A stretch of DNA of 64,000 nucleotides from Gracilariopsis chorda (lineage: Eukaryota > Rhodophyta > Florideophyceae > Gracilariales > Gracilariaceae), in the NCBI GenBank assembly GCA_003194525.1, contig NBIV01000054.1:124001-188000 (forward strand), read 5' to 3'. Each line of letters begins with the position of its first letter. The first letter of the stretch is position 1. Of the stretch, positions 33,064 through 41,848 are shown one piece after another. A program made the position numbers and the translations under genes. The notes beneath the pieces were generated by a model. The model did not search any database. It saw nothing but the letters and a program-made list of their open reading frames with translations, and was not told the DNA's origin.

Positions 33064-35322
33064 TCAATCCGCTTGGACAATGGGAGAAAACAGAGATTTG
33101 GCCATAACCTGTAAACCATAAGTACCACGCACCTCAACGTCAAAATAAGGCACTTCAGTTAGCTCAATGTCCTTCTCAGCTCCAGCTTCACGCAACTGTT
33201 CTATACACTTGGACTGATTGTCAATAATACGTCTGACGAACGCGGTAGCGGCAGTATCGCCAATAATCTGATTGATAATAAGGTTCTTAACCATAACACC
33301 GTCCTTCTTCAACGACTTTACCAACCTCTCACTCTCCGCCATAGCCAATCCAGTCGCCACAGTAACAACAGCAAACTGAGTACGTTGTTTATCTCTTACC
33401 AAGTCCCTCAGCTCTTCCATGTTCTCCCGCAATCGTTGTACTCCTTTTGCAGCCTTATCTACAGCATCAGGTTTTCCATCCTTTCTACCGATAACACTGC
33501 GCAGCTTGTCAATCGCCGAGTCCAGTCGGTTCTTGAGTCGAATAACCTTTCCCAAAAACGTGTCCAGAAACTCTGGAAAACTCAACAGACGTAACGTGTG
33601 ACCGGTCGGCGCAGTATCCACGACAACGCGGTCAAAATCGCCAAACTTGACGAGTTCCATAACCTGCGTAAGCGCAACAAGTTCGTCAATCCCGGGCGGC
33701 GCATTATCCAAAAGTGCAGCAAACTCCTCCAACCCCAGCTTCCTTGCAATATCGACACCGGCACCACGCCTACCCTCCGCAACAAAATCACTAGCCAGCA
33801 TTTGAAAATCCTTGATAGCTCCCTCAGTGTCGATTTCCATAGCGAATAACTCACCCTCTGCATCATCCACGGAAACGGGCGCACCCCCCTTGAGCGATAC
33901 ATTAAGAGCATCCGCCAGAGAATGGGCCGGATCAGTTGACAAGATGAGCGTTTTAAAGCCCTGTTCAGCGAGTCGGATGCCCAAAGCAGCACCTAAACTA
34001 GTTTTTCCCACGCCGCCCTTGCCTCCCACAAACACGAATTGAGAATGGGCTCCATTGGTGGCACGAGAGTGTTCATCAAGAAGTAAGCCATAAGACAGGG
34101 TTCGGGATTCCTTAAATGCTATTTGTCCCAAGGCACGCAAGCCATACACTCCACGAACCTCAGTGTCAAACCTGGGTACGAGCGTAATGGTCAAAGAAAA
34201 TTCATCAGCAATACGTTCGGTGGCAAAGGCGATTTCGCGAGCCTGTCCCTTGCGCAATTGGTCAAGGTATGCAGAGACGGTATAATTATCAGTGGCAGGT
34301 AAAACTTGGTTGACGACTATATGCCTGACCCAGATGCCATCATCCCAAAGATGCTGAATAAGTCGCTTACTCTCCTCTACAGCCAGGACCGTAGCTATGG
34401 TAACGACAATAAACTCGGCACGAGAAGGGTCTCGAAAGAGATCACTAAGTTCGACCATTTTCTGACGATACGCTTCAACGCGCTCTGCAGCACGTGTAAG
34501 CGCGGCATTAATGTCGGCCTTTCGGCCCACAAAGATGTTGGCCACGCTGCCCAACATGGTGCGCGCAGCGTGCAATTTCTCGCGCAAAGCAAGCGCCTGA
34601 GCGAGAAAAGTGTCAAGAAAATCCGGAAAAGCGAGTAATCGAAGGGTATGTCCAGTTGGTGCAGTATCAATAACGACACGGTCAAACTGAATTTGAGATC
34701 GTGATTCAACTAAATCTAGGACACTGACGAGTGCAAGAAGCTCATCTGCGCCCGGTGGAATGGTGTCAAGCACAGCTGAAAAGTCGGAAAGTCCGAGTCG
34801 AGCAGCAATTTTTCTCCAGGTGTCATCGGGATCATCTGGAGGTTCATTGAGAGATGCCAGTAAGTGACGGAACTGGGCGACTGCAGCGGTGGTATCAACC
34901 TCAACGGCGTGCAAAGGAAGGTCTGGTACAGAGTGCAATGCACCGTCGGAGAGGTCTATACGGAGAGCGTCACCGAGGGAATGGGCTGGATCGGTGGATA
35001 GAACGAGGGTTGTCAGAGATGCATTTGCGAAGTGAACGGCTATTGCTGCAGCGGTTGTGGTTTTCCCGACACCGCCTTTGCCACCGACAAAGATGAAACG
35101 ACGCGATTTGGATTGGAGGAGATTGTCTAGGGCGACTGGAGCGGCGGGATGGGTTGGAGTTGGTGGAGGGCTTTGCGCCGGGGGTTGTCGCGCGGTGCAA
35201 AGTGGACGTTGGGAACGGGGCGGGCGAGGACGACGGGGACGGGGCAAGGGGGTGAGCGGACGGGGAGTTGGTCGGGTGCGGGTGAGGGGGATGGGAGTGG
35301 CAAAGGCGGGCCGCGGAAGCAT
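33064..35322 (-). CDS. GET3: Tandem GET3/ArsA-type ATPase with plastid-type presequence
   Basis: 752 aa from the ATG at 35322; an open stretch further upstream begins only with TTG. Residues 1-70 are rich in Pro, Arg, Thr and Ala with almost no acidic residues, which fits a plastid transit peptide. Two full GET3/ArsA ATPase modules follow. Each has a deviant P-loop G-G-K-G-G-V-G-K-T (residues 80-88 and 433-441), an S-T-D-P-A-H-S-L switch I segment and a D-T-A-P-T-G-H-T-L-R-L-L switch II segment. No CxxC pair is present, so the zinc-bridged dimer of cytosolic GET3 is not expected; the two halves probably form an intramolecular dimer as in bacterial ArsA. Likely role: targeting or chaperoning of membrane proteins in the plastid. 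It lies 142 bp downstream of uL18 on the same strand. Confidence 0.9.
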   Translation of the reverse strand: MLPRPAFATPIPLTRTRPTPRPLTPLPRPRRPRPPRSQRPLCTARQPPAQSPPPTPTHPAAPVALDNLLQSKSRRFIFVGGKGGVGKTTTAAAIAVHFANASLTTLVLSTDPAHSLGDALRIDLSDGALHSVPDLPLHAVEVDTTAAVAQFRHLLASLNEPPDDPDDTWRKIAARLGLSDFSAVLDTIPPGADELLALVSVLDLVESRSQIQFDRVVIDTAPTGHTLRLLAFPDFLDTFLAQALALREKLHAARTMLGSVANIFVGRKADINAALTRAAERVEAYRQKMVELSDLFRDPSRAEFIVVTIATVLAVEESKRLIQHLWDDGIWVRHIVVNQVLPATDNYTVSAYLDQLRKGQAREIAFATERIADEFSLTITLVPRFDTEVRGVYGLRALGQIAFKESRTLSYGLLLDEHSRATNGAHSQFVFVGGKGGVGKTSLGAALGIRLAEQGFKTLILSTDPAHSLADALNVSLKGGAPVSVDDAEGELFAMEIDTEGAIKDFQMLASDFVAEGRRGAGVDIARKLGLEEFAALLDNAPPGIDELVALTQVMELVKFGDFDRVVVDTAPTGHTLRLLSFPEFLDTFLGKVIRLKNRLDSAIDKLRSVIGRKDGKPDAVDKAAKGVQRLRENMEELRDLVRDKQRTQFAVVTVATGLAMAESERLVKSLKKDGVMVKNLIINQIIGDTAATAFVRRIIDNQSKCIEQLREAGAEKDIELTEVPYFDVEVRGTYGLQVMAKSLFSPIVQAD

Positions 35323-35464
35323 CGTTTGAGCGGAGTAGGTGGGGGAGGCGGACTGAAGTTCGGTGACGGGGAAGTGCGTGTGGAGCTGTGCGCCCCCAAA
35401 CGAAACGGGGCCCGAGATCAGCTGCAAAGTGCAAAATTGCGAAGCACAGAAAACAGCAAAAATA

Positions 35465-35863
35465 TCAAGCGTCTTTTACAAGCGGTTCAACTAAGGGCAT
35501 TTCCTTGGACGGCGGCGACAACGTTCTGACGCCGCCGTGTCTGACGGCGTCCACAAACGCCTTGATCTTGCCGTGATAGCGACCGGGAGACTGCCAGTAC
35601 ACCTGCGAAACGCCGGCAAATCGCGCTCGATCTGCGAAAATGGAGCCTATCGTAGCGGCGGCGGCGACGGAAGCCGTGACGTAACTGCCAGGTGGCGCGT
35701 TGGGCGCGATCTTTGCGCGGATGGATGGCTCCGTTGTGTGGGCTGCCAGGGCGACGACGCCCTTTTTGGGGTCGACGAGCTGCGCGTGCACGTGGCGGTT
35801 GGTCAGGTTCAACAGCAGAAGAAGCGTCTTTTCACTCGGTCGTCGCACGCGGATGCGCGCCAT
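35465..35863 (-). CDS. Mitochondrial-type ribosomal protein uL18
   Basis: The core from the ATG at 35863 is 132 aa. It has the uL18 pattern: T-N-R-H-V-H-A-Q-L-V-D, an Ala-rich helix followed by I-G-x-I-F-A-D-R-A, and R-Y-H-G-K-I-K-A-F-V-D-A-V-R-x-G-G-V, which binds 5S rRNA. It is closest in form to the short plant mitochondrial uL18. The frame stays open upstream to an ATG at 36106, which would add 81 Ser/Arg/Ala-rich residues suited to an import presequence. That longer start would overlap the ATG of the divergent neighbour (CATG at 36104-36107) and leave no promoter between them. I prefer the shorter start but cannot exclude the longer one. Confidence 0.75.
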   Translation of the reverse strand: MARIRVRRPSEKTLLLLLNLTNRHVHAQLVDPKKGVVALAAHTTEPSIRAKIAPNAPPGSYVTASVAAAATIGSIFADRARFAGVSQVYWQSPGRYHGKIKAFVDAVRHGGVRTLSPPSKEMPLVEPLVKDA

Positions 35864-36104
35864 CCTGCCGCTCGTGGGGTGAGTGGTGCGACTGACCGCT
35901 GTCGCGCTCAGCGTGGGGCGCCGCTCCGGTGTGGGTGGCGCGGCGTAGGGTGAAGGGATGTTGGCACGCCACGTGTGGGCGCTGGTGCACGGCGCGCGCG
36001 TCTCGTGACGTGGAGCGCCTTTGAGATTTGCGAAGAGACTGAGAGATAGATAAAGGCGCCGCTGCTGCGAGACGCCGGAGCAGGTGGCACCAAGCTGCTC
36101 CCAC
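35864..36104. promoter_or_regulatory. Bidirectional promoter between uL18 and the F-box gene
   Basis: A GC-rich divergent spacer with a G-box CACGTG at 35970-35975 and a GATAAAGG TATA-like element at 36048-36055, about 50 bp before the plus-strand ATG. It may also encode a uL18 presequence. Confidence 0.5.
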
Positions 36105-37604
36105 ATGGCACTGTCGCTCCATTTCCGTGACCTTAGCGTCGACGCGCAGCAACAAGTCGCCCGTCACCTCGCTCCACGCGACCGCTTCGCCCTCGCACAG
36201 ACCAGTCGCACCCTGTTTCGCACCGTATGGCCCAACGATATTCGTCAGCAACTCACCGCCTTTCACGCCTTTGAAACCAGGTTGGACATTGCTTTGCAAC
36301 CGCACTTGCCGAGCAAGCGACGCTTGGTTCCTTCTCGAAGTCACCAAACTCATCTTACTCTCGCCGTTTCAAGCGATGCTTCGCTTATTGCTGTCCTCCC
36401 TTACGATAATTACCTTCGCTTGATCCATGTGCCTACCAGGGATACCGTCGCTCAACTCGCTGTTGAAGCGCATGCTCCGGAACTTTGGGATATTGTTCGT
36501 GCTAGAAGGGCACCCGCTCCGAGACACGGTGCACTTGTGTATGCGCAGTCCGCGGCCTTGGATGTTCCACCCGCATTGACCTTTGTTAACCAACACTTAC
36601 TGCTATGTTCCCCCCGACAGGTACATGTATTATCCGTTCCGTCGCTCTCCTGCGAGGCACGCCTCATGTCGCGTGACATGAACGACGCCTTGCCCCACGT
36701 TGTTGACACGCCCGTCGTCGCAGCCTGTGCAGCCCTCTCGCCGGATGCTAACTTACTCGCCTGCGTCCTGTACGCACACCAACCCGCCGTGGCATATCTG
36801 TCCCTTTGGCGTATCGTCCGCTCTCAACAAACCCCACAACTGCTAGGCGTTCAACCCGTCGCACCTGTGCGAGCCAGGAACTGGAGTACGCTAGGATGGG
36901 CGCGGTGTAACTTTTCTCCCAATGGAAACTACCTCATCGTGATTGCCAATACCGCAGAGCATTCGGTACGCATGTCAAGAGTCGGTGATCAGTTTCATCG
37001 AATCAATCTGTGTAGATTCGCACTTTCCTTGTTTGATATGCAACCGTTTTACCATACTTCTCAACCTGCTTTGACGCCGTGTCGACAGTTGGATGAATGG
37101 CTCCAACTGTCTGAACATCACGCCGCACAGTTGTCGCAACTCGTTTTACGACTTGTACAGAATCTATCGCTATACCCGGACTTACAGCCAACCACTGTTC
37201 AGCTACGCAGTCGAGGAATGGTGTTTAACTGCATCCACAGCTGTCCGGCTGAAGCTACATACAAGGCGTTATCATTCAGTGATCGAAGCGTTCACCCGTG
37301 GTTCGTCACAAAACAGCCGCAATGCAGCCTCCATTTCAGCGCCTGCGGGGATCGGGTGGTGGCAGCAAACCTACCGCAAAACAACTTTGTGAGACGCTTT
37401 GAGCGCGGCTCTACGTCGGTTGAGATGCTTCCGTATCGAAAGGGCAGACTTTACGCATTCAAACGTATGCCGTGGAGATCGGCTTTTGCCGCCGTTAGCT
37501 CCTTCTCCACCAACGGCACTTGGTTGATTGGCGGTTGTCTGCTTGACAACGATGCGTGCTGCGTCAGTGTGCGAAATATTACCATTGACGAGTATTATTC
37601 GTGA
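36105..37604 (+). CDS. F-box-like protein with WD40-type beta-propeller
   Basis: 499 aa from the ATG at 36105; the open frame upstream starts only at a GTG. Residues 4-40 look like an F-box (L-S-V-D-A-Q-x2-V-A-R-H-L-x3-D-R-F-A-L-A-Q-T-S-R-T-L-F), the part that binds SKP1 in SCF ubiquitin ligases. The remaining 450 residues show irregular repeats of the type S-P-D-A/N-x3-L with W and V-strand patterns, consistent with a degenerate WD40 propeller for substrate binding. No specific orthologue is recognised. It is divergently paired with uL18. The single exon and high C/G third positions are typical of this island. Confidence 0.6.
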   Translation: MALSLHFRDLSVDAQQQVARHLAPRDRFALAQTSRTLFRTVWPNDIRQQLTAFHAFETRLDIALQPHLPSKRRLVPSRSHQTHLTLAVSSDASLIAVLPYDNYLRLIHVPTRDTVAQLAVEAHAPELWDIVRARRAPAPRHGALVYAQSAALDVPPALTFVNQHLLLCSPRQVHVLSVPSLSCEARLMSRDMNDALPHVVDTPVVAACAALSPDANLLACVLYAHQPAVAYLSLWRIVRSQQTPQLLGVQPVAPVRARNWSTLGWARCNFSPNGNYLIVIANTAEHSVRMSRVGDQFHRINLCRFALSLFDMQPFYHTSQPALTPCRQLDEWLQLSEHHAAQLSQLVLRLVQNLSLYPDLQPTTVQLRSRGMVFNCIHSCPAEATYKALSFSDRSVHPWFVTKQPQCSLHFSACGDRVVAANLPQNNFVRRFERGSTSVEMLPYRKGRLYAFKRMPWRSAFAAVSSFSTNGTWLIGGCLLDNDACCVSVRNITIDEYYS

Positions 37605-37681
37605 ATCGTGATGCATATCTTCATAGATTGTGTGTTTTTAGATATTTAGAGCGGAATTATGTAAACCCCCGTTTCGAGCAT

Positions 37682-37690
37682 TTATAATAT
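37682..37690 (+). promoter_or_regulatory. TATA-like element of the MYND gene
   Basis: TTATAATAT about 130 bp upstream of the ATG at 37821, within the 216-bp spacer after the F-box gene on the same strand. A CT-rich leader follows. Confidence 0.4.
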
Positions 37691-37820
37691 GCAACCCTTT
37701 GCGGTGAGTAGATAGATCACTCTCCTCCTCCCCTCCTCCTCCTCGCCGTCGTCAGTGGGCCTCGCATCAGCCTCGCTCTCTCCTTCATCCTCATCGTTGT
37801 GTCTTTGCCTCCCTACAACA

Positions 37821-39137
37821 ATGCCGCCCATCGCCTTAAGCTCCCGCAACTCCTCCCTTATTAAACGCGCTCACAAACTGCCGCCCCCCAACGCCAAGCT
37901 CGCCTACCAGATCGTCGCCGCCCAGCTCCGCGTCTGGACAGCCGACCACACTGGCCGTGCCTGCCGTCCGTGGTACATTTTCTGTCTCGAGCTCTACCCC
38001 CGCGGCACAGTAATCAACCAAACCATAATGCGCCCCGCTTCGCAGCCCCCCTCCCCCACCGACATGCTCTCCTTCCTACTTTCGCACATCGTCGACCCCC
38101 CGAAAAATCAGCCAGTTGCGCTGCCCACGCAGGTGTCCTTTATCGACCAATCCGTCACAGAGGCGCTTGCACCCCATCTACGACGTCTCAACATCGAAGT
38201 TGCAACACTCACCCTTGCAGATGGCCTTTCGGACTATGTTAAGCGCTTCTCCGACAAAATGATTTCCGACGATCGCGCAACCCGATCCGATACGTCAGAA
38301 CGCCCTGGACTGCTCTCTGTTCCACACGTTTCCGCCTCACTCATCTCAAAGCTCACCACGGCCGCCTGCAAAATGTACGCGGCCCAACCGTGGCGAAACA
38401 TCGCCGAGCACCTCGCACTGCGAGTACTACTACCGGCGGACTCTGAAAAACGTCGTCAAAGATTCTTTCTCACCGTTTTAGGGAGTGATGAGAAAATCAT
38501 GGGATTCGCGCTTATGCCGTCTCTACATGACTTGCGATCAAAGTATCGACGCGCTGTACTGCATCGCACGGACGGACTGGAAGACGATGGTGAGCAAGGG
38601 CGCATTGCACCTGATGTATTGGTGTGCGCCAGTTGTGGAAGACGTGTTGAAGAACAGCTTGCAGAAGATGGACGAAGATTCGTGCACAGATGTGCGGCAT
38701 GCAAGCGGTTGTTGTACTGCGATGAAACATGTCAACGACGAGACTGGGCGCAACGTCATAGAAGCGAATGTGAAACCGCTGCAGCAGACGCCGAATACGT
38801 CTTCCGCAGAGACGAGTGGGGCTGGTTAAAACGCGAACTTGTATGTTTATTTGTTGATCCCACTTCTGTACCATTCGACGATTTGGACGGATTTGAGCTG
38901 TTTAAGTGGCCGTTTGTACGAGAGCAAAGCCCGCCGTTGTACCCTTTGACGTTTGCAAGTGTGCAGGGCTTCACGACGAGAGTTGCTTTGCCGACAAAAA
39001 AGGAGATTGAGGTTATGATTGATATTGCTCGCACGCTTACGGAATGTGTGAGACCGCCGCCTAAGGATGGCGTCATTCATCTTGCTAGTGGGGTGAGCAT
39101 CTCCGTGGCGGAAAATCTGGCAGATAGCCTGCCATGA
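37821..39137 (+). CDS. MYND zinc-finger protein with DUF6930/DUF7309-like N-terminus
   Basis: 438 aa from the ATG at 37821 (context AACAATGCC); the upstream GTG is not used. Residues 269-317 form a MYND finger: C-x2-C, then C-x2-C, then YC-x3-C-Q-x2-D-W and H-x3-C. MYND fingers bind proline-rich peptides. The region before it contains a Y-A-A-Q-P-W-R-N-I segment and an F-F-L-T-V-L-G-S-x-E-K-I-M-G-F-A block. These recall small domains of unknown function found with each other in bacteria (DUF6930 and DUF7309), an assignment I hold loosely. The C-terminal 115 residues have no recognised domain. Possible roles are in transcription or chaperone-like adaptor functions. Confidence 0.7.
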   Translation: MPPIALSSRNSSLIKRAHKLPPPNAKLAYQIVAAQLRVWTADHTGRACRPWYIFCLELYPRGTVINQTIMRPASQPPSPTDMLSFLLSHIVDPPKNQPVALPTQVSFIDQSVTEALAPHLRRLNIEVATLTLADGLSDYVKRFSDKMISDDRATRSDTSERPGLLSVPHVSASLISKLTTAACKMYAAQPWRNIAEHLALRVLLPADSEKRRQRFFLTVLGSDEKIMGFALMPSLHDLRSKYRRAVLHRTDGLEDDGEQGRIAPDVLVCASCGRRVEEQLAEDGRRFVHRCAACKRLLYCDETCQRRDWAQRHRSECETAAADAEYVFRRDEWGWLKRELVCLFVDPTSVPFDDLDGFELFKWPFVREQSPPLYPLTFASVQGFTTRVALPTKKEIEVMIDIARTLTECVRPPPKDGVIHLASGVSISVAENLADSLP

Positions 39138-39759
39138 GCGGACTGACAGTTTTGAGCAATGCTTTCTTTGGGTTGATGACTCAGACACAAAGTATGCCCG
39201 TAGCCGCTGTGACTTGCGGCTTGGACGGGAAGTGCGAGCTGGTGTGGTGTACCGTTGTACTGTATGTGATAGGCTTTGAGTGGGATGCAGCTTGCAGTAT
39301 GCGGATCGGGGCGTGATGTGCGTGCGGAGGGTTATTCGCCGTTGTACCTTTTCGAGGAGTACACCAGTATGTAAGGTGAACAGAACGTGACGCTACGCGC
39401 AGTGGCGTTTAGCGCGGACTGCAGGGTTTTCGATTGGCGTGACGTGCACGTGCTCAGCGACATGTCCAAAGGGTAGGCAATTGATCGGGGCGGGAAGGCA
39501 TGGTGCCTGGGAGTAGGCAGGCTCAGATCAGATTACGGTAAGGTGAGGCACCCAGGTTGCGGCTCGATAATACAAGCGTGAGCTTAAGGGACTGCTTTTC
39601 GGGTTTGGTGATCGTTGGTAAGTGAGAACAAAGCTGTGACGATAAGTGTTTGGGAAGGTTGTATTATTAACAACCGGTGCAGCTCTTCTAAATACAATGT
39701 ACATACTAGGACCAAACGCACAAAAGAAAAGACACGGACGGAGGATATGATACATGGTG
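39138..39759. other. Convergent intergenic region
   Basis: Lies between the MYND gene (plus) and COP1 (minus). It holds two 3' flanks and no gene I can support. A 60-codon frame begins at the ATGA overlapping the MYND stop but looks accidental. Confidence 0.5.
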
Positions 39760-41364
39760 TTACAAGAGCTCCAAAATCTGGACGGTGCCCGTGTTATTGG
39801 CAGCAACCAGCCATCTGGAATGCGGTTTCCAAGCGACAGAGCTAACAAACGCGCCTGGAACAGCAAAAGGATAAGTAACAACCGGGCCACAAAAACTGGT
39901 ATTATACACGTACACACTATTATCCTCCGATCCGCAGGCGAAAAACCGAGCGTCGCCACACAGCCCTACAAAATTGCGGCGATTGCAATGGCCCTCATAG
40001 GTCAACAACGGCTGAGATTGAGCGTGCACATCCCAAAGCTTGCAAGAAGCGTCAATGGAAGCGGATACAAGCTGGGTGCGGCTTTGAAAGAGAAGTTGTG
40101 AAACGGCTCGGGAATGCGAATTGAAAACTGAAAGAGGGTCATTCATTTGGCGGGTGTCGTAGTAATAGATGGTATGATCGGCCGACCCGAAGGCAAAGTG
40201 ATGGGCATCAAACGGGTTGAATTTGACGCAGCACACGCTTGCGGGGGTGTGTATGGTGTGGATTGGGGTGAATTGTCGTGTATCACAGATTGCGACCGAT
40301 TTGTCATGCGAGGCCGAAATGAGTTGCGTGGGGTTTTGCGAGGTGGAGTGAATGCCCCAGATTGTGGAGTTATGATGATTGAGAGATCGAATGGACTTGT
40401 TTTGGTGAACGTCGTGGAGGAGAATGGAACCGTTGTACATGGAGGCGGCGAGTTGAGAGGTGGGATCGGAGATCCAGGCGAGACAGGAGATCTTGGACGG
40501 GGTGGGCACTCGAAGGATGGGGTAGTGATGTGAGTTGGACGGGGGGGAGTTGGGTTGATTGAGGAGGGAGGCAAAATCGAAAAGCTTTATGGTCTTCGAG
40601 ACGGAGGCGGTTGCGAAGATGGAGGCGTCTTGGTTGAACTGAATGGATGTAACGAGGGTGGGTGTGTTTGCGAGTATGTCGGGGTTGGAAATTGTTGCGC
40701 GCGGCTGCACCGAGGTGATGGAGGTGGCGTCCAGCAGCAAGTCGGATACGTGGTTGAGGGGGTTGGCGTGGCGTTGGTGCGGATGATCGGCTCGTAGGTA
40801 TATGTCGCGCACGTTGGGGTGGTAGCGTTGCAGCAGGCGGGCGCGATCGCGGAGCAGCGGGGGGTGGGAAGTTGGGGTGAGCGGTTGGCAGGGCAGCTGA
40901 GTAGGCTTGACGGTTGTTCTCAAGTGCGAGATGTCGAGATGTATGCGGCGCAGCTGGCGCTGCAGCAGGGAGAGCTGGCGGCGCTTCTCGGCGCGGCAGC
41001 GCGCGAGGAAGGGGAGCAGCAGGTGCGCGGCGAGCGCGGCGGACGTCTGGCGGCGGCGGCAGCGGCGCTGCACGAGCTGCGCGAGCAGCGCGTCGGCGGC
41101 GGGGTCGTCGAGCAGCGACACGTCCAGCGGCGGCGCGTCGGACACGGCCGAGCGCGCGAGCACGTCCAGCGCGCGGCTGGGGTGCAGCTGCGCGGCGCTG
41201 TGCAGCGGCGCGGCGCACATGGGGCACGGCTTGGGCGCGTCGTCGCCGAGGTACGCCGCGATGCACGCCGCGCAGAACGAGTGGCCGCAGCGCGCCACGG
41301 CGGCGCGGCGTAGCGCGGCGCGGCAGATCGGGCACAGCAGTGGCGCGGCGCGGCGCGGGTCCAT
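39760..41364 (-). CDS. COP1: COP1 E3 ubiquitin ligase
   Basis: 534 aa, single exon, ATG at 41364. A C3HC4 RING occupies residues 11-50 (C11, C14, C26, H28, C31, C34, C47, C50). A leucine/arginine-rich helical segment at about 110-150 fits the coiled coil. A seven-bladed WD40 domain covers about 235-534. Specific COP1 signatures include V-C-C-V-K-F-N-P-F-x4-F-A-F-G-S-A-D-H-x-I-Y-Y-Y-D-T-R and N-F-V-G-L-C...F-F-A-C-G-S-E-D-N-S-V-Y-V-Y, the blade that binds Val-Pro peptides of substrates. COP1 ubiquitinates transcription factors in darkness. It is shorter than plant COP1 (about 675 aa), mainly in the linker. The promoter carries a G-box and is shared with the 51369 gene. Confidence 0.92.
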   Translation of the reverse strand: MDPRRAAPLLCPICRAALRRAAVARCGHSFCAACIAAYLGDDAPKPCPMCAAPLHSAAQLHPSRALDVLARSAVSDAPPLDVSLLDDPAADALLAQLVQRRCRRRQTSAALAAHLLLPFLARCRAEKRRQLSLLQRQLRRIHLDISHLRTTVKPTQLPCQPLTPTSHPPLLRDRARLLQRYHPNVRDIYLRADHPHQRHANPLNHVSDLLLDATSITSVQPRATISNPDILANTPTLVTSIQFNQDASIFATASVSKTIKLFDFASLLNQPNSPPSNSHHYPILRVPTPSKISCLAWISDPTSQLAASMYNGSILLHDVHQNKSIRSLNHHNSTIWGIHSTSQNPTQLISASHDKSVAICDTRQFTPIHTIHTPASVCCVKFNPFDAHHFAFGSADHTIYYYDTRQMNDPLSVFNSHSRAVSQLLFQSRTQLVSASIDASCKLWDVHAQSQPLLTYEGHCNRRNFVGLCGDARFFACGSEDNSVYVYNTSFCGPVVTYPFAVPGAFVSSVAWKPHSRWLVAANNTGTVQILELL

Positions 41365-41386
41365 CGCGGCGGGCGGGGCGGGAGGA

Positions 41387-41442
41387 GGGCGGAGGGCGGA
41401 GGGCGGAGGGCGGAGGGCGGAGGGCGGAGGGCGGAGGGCGGC
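41387..41442 (+). repeat. Heptamer array GGGCGGA x8 in the COP1 leader or promoter
   Basis: Seven perfect copies of GGGCGGA and one GGGCGGC, 23 bp upstream of the COP1 start codon. Regular GGG runs with 4-nt spacers could form G-quadruplexes on the plus (template) strand. Confidence 0.85.
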
Positions 41443-41556
41443 GGACGCCGCGGCGAGCGTCGTTGCGCCGCGTCGGGCGCGCCGCCTTTGCGAGCACCGC
41501 GCCGCCTCCGCGCGTCGCTTGTGGCTGCCCGTGCTTGTGGCTGGCAGGCGCCGCGC

Positions 41557-41848
41557 CTACATAATATAATGTACAAGATGTATATTTTTCACCAATTAGT
41601 GCACAGAGTTTAGCCTCAGCTGTCAGCAGAGCTCCATTTTATTCACACCAACCAGAACGCACAGTTCAGCCTGCCACGGCGCCCATGTAGATATGTATCC
41701 ACTCATCTTGTGCCAAGTCATTCTGCTGCCGCTCGTGCGAGGCACGTGCCGCAGCCGCTCAGCTTTGGATTCGAAAGCGCGAAAAGCGCGCCTTAGTGCA
41801 CGCTCCTGAGTGTCCAATAAAGGCAAATCCATCGCTCTTCTTCCTATC
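41557..41848 (-). promoter_or_regulatory. COP1-side copy of the shared promoter block
   Basis: Read on the minus strand it matches 50889-51116 closely. It has GAAGAAGAGCGATGG, ATTGG, a G-box GGCACGTGCC (CACGTG at 41743-41748), AATGACTTGGCACAAGATG, GCCGTGGCAGGCTGAACTG, a second ATTGGTG (inverted CCAAT) and TTGTACATTA...TATGTAG. This copy carries an extra internal duplication of about 55-60 bp around the ATTGG part. It ends 193 bp before the COP1 ATG. Confidence 0.65.

Noticed and set aside
39134-39316. 60-codon ORF overlapping the MYND stop (ATGA)
   Set aside because: No recognised sequence, and translational coupling of this kind is not expected in a nuclear genome.
40370-41576. Long GC-rich frames on both strands across the COP1 start
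   Set aside because: They are shadows of the highly GC-rich RING region and heptamer array; COP1 explains the locus.
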